From Candidatus Villigracilis adiacens (GTDB taxonomy: Bacteria; Chloroflexota; Anaerolineae; Anaerolineales; Villigracilaceae), in contig JADJBU010000024.1 of assembly GCA_016703605.1 (NCBI GenBank), positions 1 to 64,000 on the forward strand: a stretch of DNA of 64,000 nucleotides, read 5' to 3'. Position 1 is the stretch's first letter, and every line of letters begins with the position of its first letter. Shown piece after piece: positions 58,034 to 64,000 of the stretch. The notes under the pieces were generated by a model, which saw only the letters and a list, made by a program, of their open reading frames with translations, did not search any database and had not been told where the DNA came from. A program made the translations under genes and the position numbers.

Positions 58034-59479
58034 TTATCTTAATACGGCTGTATACGCCAGCATAAAAAGGAACTGCGGAACCAGGCTGGCTGCCACAGTA
58101 ATGACCGCGGTAATGCTGGTTGTAAAGCCCAGCCACGGTTCGCGTTCGACCTCGGGATCGCCTTCCTTCATGTACATGTTGACGACGACACGCAGGTAGT
58201 AATATGCGGAGATCAGGGATGTCACCACGCCGATGAGGGCGAGACCGGGGAATCCGCCAGCGAGGGCGGAGCGGAAGAGGTAGAACTTCCCCACCATGCC
58301 AAGGGTCGGAGGGAAGCCGATGAGGGAGAGCATGAAGATGGTCATGGCAACGGCGAGGGCGGGATATTTTTTTGCCAAACCAGCATAGTCTTCGATCTCG
58401 AGTCCCTTGCCTTCGGCTTTTTCGAGGGCGATGACCACACCCCAGGAACCAAAGTTACTGAGAGCATATGCCGCGAGATAGAACAAGCCTGCGGCAACCG
58501 CAACAGGGGCGACTTTCTCATTCCCATAGGGGACGAACGCCATGAGAATGTAACCCGCATGGGCGATCGCAGAATACGCCAACATGCGTTTGATATTCGT
58601 CTGCGAGATGGCGGTGAGATTGCCGACGATCATGGTCAAGGCGGAGAGCGCCCAGAGGATGTCGGTCAGGTCGGAGGCGATGGCGGGGAATGCCGTGCTG
58701 AACACGCGGAACAATGCCACGAAACCGGCGATCTTTGCACCGGCTGCCATGAAGGCGGTGACGGAAGTCGGTGCGCCCTGGTAGACATCGGGAGTCCACA
58801 TGTGGAATGGGACGGCGGCAACTTTGAAGCCAAACCCTACCAGGAGAAGCGCAGCCCCAATGGTGAGGAGCAGGCCCGAGGTCGAACCCGAAGCGGACTG
58901 GGCGAAGATACTGACCAAATGGGTGGAACCCGTCGCGCCGAAGATCAAAGCGGTTCCGTAGACGACAAATCCGCTGGCGAATGCGCCGAGCAGGAAGTAT
59001 TTGACGCCGGATTCTTCGGAGGTCAATTTGCGGGAGATGGCGGAGAGGACGTAGAGGGGGATGGAGAGCAGTTCGAGGGCGAGGAAGACGATGATGAGGT
59101 CGCTGGCTTGCGCCATGAGCATCATGCCGGTCAGGCTGAATAGCAGGAGGGTGTAGTATTCGCCGCGTTCGATGCCCATGCGTTTGGTGTAGCCGTAGGC
59201 GAGGGCGATGCCGAATAATCCGCTGGCAAGCAGGAGGATGTTGGCGAAGGTCGAGAAACCGTCGAGTGTGACCATGCCGCTGAAACCGGCGCTTTCGATG
59301 CCGGTTTGTGTAACCGCATACCCAAGCGAGACGGCAATGCCCAACGCCGCAAGAAATGCAGTGATGCCTTTGCGCCCTCTTGGAATGAAGAGGTCAACAA
59401 GCAACAATACACATGTCCAAACGGTAAGGATGAGATAGGGAAGGAGAGTGTAAAAGTCAGTGTAGGTAGGTTGCGTCAT
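58034..59479 (-). CDS. nuoN: NADH-quinone oxidoreductase subunit N
   Basis: 481 residues, fourteen membrane helices, Mrp-antiporter-like. Typical stretches: FLALELLSIPLYVLSAISRK, ESGVKYFLLGAFASGFVVYG, HMWTPDVYQGAPTSVTAFMA, MLAYSAIAHAGYILMAFVPY and LSLIGFPPTLGMVGKFYLFR. It is one of three proton-pumping antiporter-like subunits of complex I. It is the last gene of the operon and is followed by a terminator. Confidence 0.97.
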   Translation of the reverse strand: MTQPTYTDFYTLLPYLILTVWTCVLLLVDLFIPRGRKGITAFLAALGIAVSLGYAVTQTGIESAGFSGMVTLDGFSTFANILLLASGLFGIALAYGYTKRMGIERGEYYTLLLFSLTGMMLMAQASDLIIVFLALELLSIPLYVLSAISRKLTSEESGVKYFLLGAFASGFVVYGTALIFGATGSTHLVSIFAQSASGSTSGLLLTIGAALLLVGFGFKVAAVPFHMWTPDVYQGAPTSVTAFMAAGAKIAGFVALFRVFSTAFPAIASDLTDILWALSALTMIVGNLTAISQTNIKRMLAYSAIAHAGYILMAFVPYGNEKVAPVAVAAGLFYLAAYALSNFGSWGVVIALEKAEGKGLEIEDYAGLAKKYPALAVAMTIFMLSLIGFPPTLGMVGKFYLFRSALAGGFPGLALIGVVTSLISAYYYLRVVVNMYMKEGDPEVEREPWLGFTTSITAVITVAASLVPQFLFMLAYTAVLR

Positions 59480-59495
59480 GAACGCTCCAAGTCTC

Positions 59496-59586
59496 CGTCA
59501 TTGTGAGGGCGATAGCCCAAAGCAATCTCTCACTATGGCACGAGATTGCTTCGTCGCGAAGAACAAGAGCGCTCCTCGCAATGACG
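59496..59586. repeat. 91-bp CGTCATTG(C/T)GAGG hairpin repeat between nuoM and nuoN
   Basis: CGTCATTGTGAGGGCGATAG on one side and GCGCTCCTCGCAATGACG on the other are inverted, with an inner pair AGCAATCTCTC / GAGATTGCTTC. It lies within the nuo transcript, between nuoM and nuoN. A degraded relative is at about 23.76 kb. Confidence 0.75.
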
Positions 59587-59593
59587 AAAAGAA

Positions 59594-61111
59594 TTACAAA
59601 GGTAAAGCAGACAGCAATTTCTCAACCGCAGGGGCGAGGATGTCGAAGAAGGGCTTGGGATACAGACCGATCCAGAACATGAAGATGACAAGCGGAACGA
59701 CTGTGAGGATCTCGCGCCAGTTGAGGTCTTTGAGATCGTGGTGATGAGTGATCTCGCCAGCCGGTCCGAGGAAGACTTTCTGGAACATGTAGAGGATGTA
59801 GACCGCTGCCATGATGACGCCGAGGGCAGAGACACCCGCATACCAGGGGTTACCGATGGCTTTCGAACCGAACGCGCCAAGCAGGATGGTGAACTCACCC
59901 ACAAAGCCGTTGAGACCGGGCAAGCCCATTGAAGAGAGCGAGGAAATGAGCATCAGCGTTCCAAAGATCGGAGTGATCTTCCACAGACCGCCGTAGACTT
60001 TGATCTCGCGGGTGTGAGTCTGTTCGTAGATCATACCGATGAGGAGGAACAACGCACCGGTGCTTAACCCGTGGTTGACCATCTGAAGAATCGCGCCAGC
60101 CACACCTTCGGGGTTGAGCGCAAACAGACCGAGCATGACGAAACCGAGGTGGCTCACCGAGGAATAAGCGACCAGTTTCTTCACATCAGATTGAGCGTAG
60201 GAAACCATCGCGCCGTAGATGATACCGATGGTCGCGAGAAGCGCGATCCACGGGGCGGCTTGGACGGTGGCATCGGGGAAGAGTTGGAGGTTGAAGCGCA
60301 GGAAACCGTAGGTACCCATCTTCAGCAAAACACCCGCAAGAATAACGGAGCCAGCGGTAGGAGCTTCCACGTGGGCATCCGGCAACCACGAGTGGAGGGG
60401 CCACATCGGAACTTTGATGGCGAAGGCGGCGGTGAAGGCAATGAAGAGCAGCATCTGCACACCGGCTGGAATCTTCCCTGTGGCATACATATCGGGTAAA
60501 CGGACGAGCAGGTCAGGCAGATTGAAAGTGTTCTGCGCCTGAATGCCGAGGAAGATGATCGCCAAAAGCATCAGGATGGAACCTGCCATCGTGTAAAGGA
60601 AGAACTTGACGGCGGCATATACGCGGCGCGGTCCGCCCCAGATGCCGATCAGGAAGTACATCGGCACAAGCGTGAATTCCCAGAAGATGTAGAACAGGAA
60701 CAGGTCTTGCGCGAGGAAGACGCCCATCATGCCCACTTCCAGCAAGAGGAAGAAGATCATGAAGTCCTTCACGCGCTCGTCCACAGCTTTCCAGGTGGAA
60801 AGAATGGAGATCGGGGTGAGGAAGGCGGTCAGCATCACAAGCAAAATGCTCAAACCGTCCACAGCGAGGTAGTAATAAATGTTCCAGCCCGCAACGTGGA
60901 TCCACGCGTATTTGGCTTCGAGTTGCAGGTCCGGGTTCGATTTGTCGAACATCGAGAAGACCCACAACGAGGCGGCGAACGTGACCAGTGATGTGACCAA
61001 CGCCGTCCAGCGAATGGCGGCTTTCTGCTCGGCATTGATGAACAAAAGCACGAGCACGCCCACCAGCGGAAGGAAGGTCAGGAGTGTAAGAGGTTGCAAA
61101 AGAAATTCCAT
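59594..61111 (-). CDS. nuoM: NADH-quinone oxidoreductase subunit M
   Basis: 505 residues, fourteen helices. Family sequences: VDGLSILLVMLTAFLTPISI, FWEFTLVPMYFLIGIWGGPR, PLHSWLPDAHVEAPTAGSVI, AYSSVSHLGFVMLGLFALNP and GLPGLNGFVGEFTILLGAF. It is the second antiporter-like pump of complex I. The start has only a weak ribosome site. A GGTCAAA hairpin separates it from nuoL. Confidence 0.97.
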   Translation of the reverse strand: MEFLLQPLTLLTFLPLVGVLVLLFINAEQKAAIRWTALVTSLVTFAASLWVFSMFDKSNPDLQLEAKYAWIHVAGWNIYYYLAVDGLSILLVMLTAFLTPISILSTWKAVDERVKDFMIFFLLLEVGMMGVFLAQDLFLFYIFWEFTLVPMYFLIGIWGGPRRVYAAVKFFLYTMAGSILMLLAIIFLGIQAQNTFNLPDLLVRLPDMYATGKIPAGVQMLLFIAFTAAFAIKVPMWPLHSWLPDAHVEAPTAGSVILAGVLLKMGTYGFLRFNLQLFPDATVQAAPWIALLATIGIIYGAMVSYAQSDVKKLVAYSSVSHLGFVMLGLFALNPEGVAGAILQMVNHGLSTGALFLLIGMIYEQTHTREIKVYGGLWKITPIFGTLMLISSLSSMGLPGLNGFVGEFTILLGAFGSKAIGNPWYAGVSALGVIMAAVYILYMFQKVFLGPAGEITHHHDLKDLNWREILTVVPLVIFMFWIGLYPKPFFDILAPAVEKLLSALPL

Positions 61112-61138
61112 GTTCTATCCTCGAATGAGAGATCGTCG

Positions 61139-61184
61139 CAGGTCAAAGGTCGAAAGTCCGACTTTTGACTTTGGACCTTTGACT
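61139..61184. repeat. GGTCAAA-type hairpin between nuoL and nuoM
   Basis: CAGGTCAAAGGTCGAAAGTC and GACTTTTGACTTTGGACCTTTGAC are facing arms. They are the same units as those flanking the four-helix-bundle gene at 28.6-29.0 kb. Confidence 0.7.
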
Positions 61185-63384
61185 ATTTAAGTATGAGATA
61201 ACCCAAGATAAGCACGACGCCCAATAGAACCGAGAGCGCGTACGAACGAACAAATCCGTTTTGGATTCTACGGACATTGCCGGAGAGCCATTGGGTGAAT
61301 GTGCCCCAACTATTGAAGAAGGTATCGATGCCCTTCTCGTCGGCGTAGCGGCTGAGCGCCACTTCACTGAGCCAGTTATACGTCCCGGCAATGACGGTGT
61401 CATGCACAAAGTCGTGCCAGAAGCGCCAGTCGATCACATCCGCAAGGAACTGCGAAAGCTTCTTGAACGGGGTCAGGATCAGAACGCCATAGCCTTCGTC
61501 CACGAACCATTTGTTTTCCATACCGGTGAACACAAAGCCAAGCGGTTTCTTGAGCGGGTCAATTTGATTCGCCTTGAGTGGATTGCGTCCGTAAATGAGC
61601 CAGGAGATGAAAATAGCAAGCAACGCCAGTGCAGTAGAAATACCAGCAACTTGCAAATTGAGCGGAAGTCCTTCGACTTCACCGATGGTATAGCTGAGCC
61701 AATGACCAAGCGTATGGAAGCCTTCGAACGGAAGGTTCAACGCGCCTCCGGCTACGCTCAAAACTGCCAGCACCATCAGCGGCACGGTCATCACCTTTGG
61801 GCTTTCTTGCGCGGACTTCGCCGCGTCTGTGCGGGCTTCACCGAAGAAGACCATCCAGATTTGACGTCCCATATAGAAAGCGGTAAAAAAAGCGGCGATG
61901 GTCAACTGCCAGTAGATGCTGGTGAAATGCAACTTCGCATCGAGCAGAATTTCATCCTTGGACCAAAAACCCGCAAATGGGAAGATGCCCGCGAGAGCCA
62001 GCGTGCCGATTATGTACAGCCAGAACGTGACGGGCATGGTCTTGCGAAGTCCGCCCATATTGCGCATGTCGCCGGGGTCGAAGACTTCGCCGTGGTCATC
62101 ATGACCGCCGTGGCGCCCGTGTTTGGACTGCGACGCGTTGTCCTGAGCCTGTCGAAGGGTCTCCTGACTTCGCCGACGACGGGAGTCGTCGGACTCCTTT
62201 TTATGCGCGGGATGATGAGCAAGCGCATGATGTCCGCGCTCCAAGCCGAGGATGACGGAACCGGCAGAAAGGAAGAGCAAAGCTTTGAAGAAGGCGTGCG
62301 TGATGAGGTGGAACATCCCCGCCACATACGCGCCCATGCCCACTGCGGCGACCATGAAGCCGAGCTGTGAAATGGTGGAGTACGCGAGAACTTTCTTGAT
62401 ATCGTACTGCCCCACTGCAATCGTCGCGGCGAAGAGAGCGGTCGCAGCGCCGACCATGGCAACGATGTATTGCGCCTGCGGTACGAGTGTGTAAATGGAA
62501 GCCGAGCGGGTAACGAGGTACACGCCTGCGGTCACCATCGTCGCAGCATGGATGAGAGCAGAGACAGGGGTCGGGCCCGCCATCGCATCGGGTAACCAAA
62601 TGTAGAGCGGAATCTGCGCAGATTTACCAGCCACACCAACAAGCATGAAAAGTGTAATGGCGACGATCACCCAAGGCTGTGATTCTGCAATCGCAGGAGC
62701 GGCGGCAAAGACTTCGTCGAACTGGAAGGAGCCGAGATGCCAGAACATCAGGAAGCCAGCAATGAGGAAACCGAAGTCTCCCACGCGGTTGGTGATGAAG
62801 GCTTTCTTCGCAGCGTTGGAATTCGCCCAGGAGGGACGGGCAAGCGTATCCATTTCGAACCAGAAGCCGATCAGCAGGAAGGAGCAAAGTCCCACGCCTT
62901 CCCAGCCGACGAAGAGCATTAGGTAGGAGTCGCCCGAGACGAGGATCATCATCGCAGCGATGAACAGGTTCAAGAAAATGAAGAAGCGGGCGAAGCGTCC
63001 CTCTTCATGCTTGAAGCGCACATCCTCGTGCATGTAGCCGATGGCGTAGATGTGGATGAGGGTCCCAACGCCCGAAACGACCAGCATCATCGTCGCGGAA
63101 AGCGAGTCGACACGGAAGGTCCAGTCGAGCTTGAGGTCTCCAATGTGAATCCATTCGGCAAATGGCACACTGACGGCATGACCGTGGTTGACCGCCACGG
63201 AATACGCCAGCAGGGCAGAGATGACAAAGGCCGTTCCCGATGCCAGGCTTGCCACTGTGCCAATGACCTTCTCGGAAAAATATTTTCCGAAGATGGCGTT
63301 GATGAGCAGACCAAGAACCGGCGCCAACACCAACCCGGGGGCTAGAAAATAAAACCCTGTATTCACTGTTTCGCTTAAGTGCAT
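61183..63384 (-). CDS. nuoL: NADH-quinone oxidoreductase subunit L with a repeat-derived insert
   Basis: 733 residues from the ATG at 63384 (GGAG upstream; the frame continues to 63426). Antiporter-like core: FRVDSLSATMMLVVSGVGTL, FVGWEGVGLCSFLLIGFWFE, LPDAMAGPTPVSALIHAATM and HLITHAFFKALLFLSAGSVI. The C-terminal lateral helix and final anchor are present (VLLGVVLILGYLIL). Residues about 396-417 (ESDDSRRRRSQETLRQAQDN) come from palindromic and dispersed repeats, in the loop normally occupied by a His-rich GGL(R/K)KKMP approach. Confidence 0.96.
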   Translation of the reverse strand: MHLSETVNTGFYFLAPGLVLAPVLGLLINAIFGKYFSEKVIGTVASLASGTAFVISALLAYSVAVNHGHAVSVPFAEWIHIGDLKLDWTFRVDSLSATMMLVVSGVGTLIHIYAIGYMHEDVRFKHEEGRFARFFIFLNLFIAAMMILVSGDSYLMLFVGWEGVGLCSFLLIGFWFEMDTLARPSWANSNAAKKAFITNRVGDFGFLIAGFLMFWHLGSFQFDEVFAAAPAIAESQPWVIVAITLFMLVGVAGKSAQIPLYIWLPDAMAGPTPVSALIHAATMVTAGVYLVTRSASIYTLVPQAQYIVAMVGAATALFAATIAVGQYDIKKVLAYSTISQLGFMVAAVGMGAYVAGMFHLITHAFFKALLFLSAGSVILGLERGHHALAHHPAHKKESDDSRRRRSQETLRQAQDNASQSKHGRHGGHDDHGEVFDPGDMRNMGGLRKTMPVTFWLYIIGTLALAGIFPFAGFWSKDEILLDAKLHFTSIYWQLTIAAFFTAFYMGRQIWMVFFGEARTDAAKSAQESPKVMTVPLMVLAVLSVAGGALNLPFEGFHTLGHWLSYTIGEVEGLPLNLQVAGISTALALLAIFISWLIYGRNPLKANQIDPLKKPLGFVFTGMENKWFVDEGYGVLILTPFKKLSQFLADVIDWRFWHDFVHDTVIAGTYNWLSEVALSRYADEKGIDTFFNSWGTFTQWLSGNVRRIQNGFVRSYALSVLLGVVLILGYLILK
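62134..62197. repeat. In-frame repeats inside nuoL
   Basis: CGCGTTGTCCTGAGCCTGTC-GAAGGGT (62134-62160), a common type of dispersed intergenic repeat, adjoins the hairpin CGCCGACGAC-GGGA-GTCGTCGG (62171-62192). Both read through in frame. Confidence 0.7.
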
Positions 63385-63456
63385 AGAAAGTCTCCAGAGA
63401 GTAGAGAGTAGAGAATAGTGTTTCAACTATTTATCTAGTCTCTAGTCATCTAATCT

Positions 63457-63759
63457 CTATCCTTTCAAAGAATTCATCTCATCGATGTTGATGTTCTTCT
63501 TGGTCTTGAAGATCTCCACGATCAACGCGAGACCGACCGCCACTTCGGCGGCAGCTACAGCAATGACGAAGAAGACGAAGATCTGCCCGCTGAAGGTCTC
63601 ATAAACGCTGGCGAAAGCCACAAAAGCCAGGTTCGCCGCGTTGAGCATCAACTCGATGGACATGAAGATGATGAGCGGGTTGCGGCGCGACAAGACGCCG
63701 AGCGCGCCGATGGTAAAGAGGATCGCGGATAAGACAACGTAATAATCAACCGGGACCAT
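63457..63759 (-). CDS. nuoK: NADH-quinone oxidoreductase subunit K
   Basis: 100 residues, the normal length, three helices. The helix-2 Glu is in IIFMSIELMLNAANLAFVAF and the helix-3 Glu in VAAAEVAVGLALIVEIF; both are conserved for proton transfer. The start overlaps the nuoJ stop (TAATG), so translation is coupled. Confidence 0.97.
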   Translation of the reverse strand: MVPVDYYVVLSAILFTIGALGVLSRRNPLIIFMSIELMLNAANLAFVAFASVYETFSGQIFVFFVIAVAAAEVAVGLALIVEIFKTKKNINIDEMNSLKG

Positions 63760-64000
63760 TATTTCGCCTCCTTTTCCTGGCGGGTCAGGACGATGGCGCC
63801 CATCATGGCGACCAGCAGAAGAATGGATGTGACCTCGAACGGCAGGAGGAAATTATTGAACAACGACATTGCCATTTCACGCAGGCTGTCCATGCTGTTG
63901 AGCGAGGCATCCGGCGCGGCAACCGCCAAATTGGAACCGGCGCGGTTGAGCAGAAGATAGACCGCCTCGACGCCCAGGATGACGGACAACAGGATCGCCA
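63759..64000 (-). CDS. nuoJ: NADH-quinone oxidoreductase subunit J (C-terminal part; cut by the window edge)
   Basis: About 80 C-terminal codons are visible and the frame stays open to the edge, so the start is outside. The last helix LLPFEVTSILLLVAMMGAIVLT matches NuoJ. A variable loop (SNLAVAAPDASLNSMDSLRE) precedes it. Gene order J-K-L-M-N is the standard complex I order. Confidence 0.92.
   Translation of the reverse strand, partial: AILLSVILGVEAVYLLLNRAGSNLAVAAPDASLNSMDSLREMAMSLFNNFLLPFEVTSILLLVAMMGAIVLTRQEKEAK

Noticed and set aside
61261..62370. 369-codon plus-strand ORF
   Set aside because: Antisense to nuoL, whose membrane helices and motifs are clear.

Overview
The window looks like the chromosome of an uncultured member of the Chloroflexota, most likely an Anaerolineae. 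This is an inference from gene content and style, not a database match. The signs are a moderately high GC content, many surface lipoproteins with Pro/Thr-rich linkers, an NBR1-type Ig-domain protein, an outward-facing clostripain-like protease beside an AfsR/SARP-type STAND regulator, a sodium-pumping decarboxylase with an ADP-forming acyl-CoA synthetase, and several promoters of the form TATAAT-N6-ATG that imply leaderless mRNAs. Two tRNA genes (Lys-CTT, Pro-CGG) are present. I saw no rRNA, CRISPR array, phage or complete insertion sequence.

Layout. 1-3.2 kb is a decaying stretch: an R2-like oxidase pseudogene, a methyltransferase with an early frameshift and a frameshifted glycosyltransferase. 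3.3-8.9 kb holds an MFS exporter, an NHL-propeller lipoprotein and an FHA-protein/PP2C-phosphatase pair. 9.0-12.8 kb holds tRNA-Lys, a repeat-rich gap, an orphan histidine kinase and an RlmI-like methyltransferase. 12.9-22.4 kb is a cell-surface and regulation block: a C11 protease and a membrane-anchored partner, divergent from a SARP/NB-ARC/TPR regulator, then two secreted proteins. 22.5-25.9 kb holds DNA polymerase IV, a GyrI-like protein, a zinc-finger membrane protein, a phospholipase-C-like protein and a PspC protein. 26-32.3 kb (minus) is a TetR-controlled ABC-2 exporter operon with two different ATPases, a HlyD adaptor, an SRPBCC protein and an inserted four-helix-bundle gene. 32.4-33.2 kb is an AbrB/PIN toxin-antitoxin pair.

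33.2-45 kb is the metabolic core: a 1422-residue 2-hydroxyacyl-CoA dehydratase activase-like fusion, an MFS carrier, a four-gene sodium-translocating acyl-CoA decarboxylase (carboxyltransferase, gamma, biotin carrier, beta) and an ADP-forming acyl-CoA synthetase. Together the last five could turn a dicarboxylic acyl-CoA such as methylmalonyl-CoA into a sodium gradient, an organic acid and ATP. 45-57 kb is mixed: DUF1330, a beta-lactamase remnant, MOSC, a PLP desulfhydrase, a GT-C membrane protein, a GlsB-like protein, fumarylacetoacetase, a dehydrogenase, a threonine-dehydratase-like enzyme and a CBS protein. 58-64 kb is the end of a complex I operon, nuoJ-K-L-M-N (minus strand).

The most striking feature is the repeat load. 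One family of ~132-bp non-coding elements has GTAA-type ends and 8-bp target duplications, with one copy nested in another. A second family has CTCACCTTACGC ends and 7-bp A/T-rich duplications. There are also arrays of 8-bp tandem units and several palindromes. Some of these lie in frame inside conserved enzymes (an ABC ATPase, NuoL, the dehydratase activase, probably the acyl-CoA synthetase, and a dehydrogenase), where they add short foreign-looking peptide segments.
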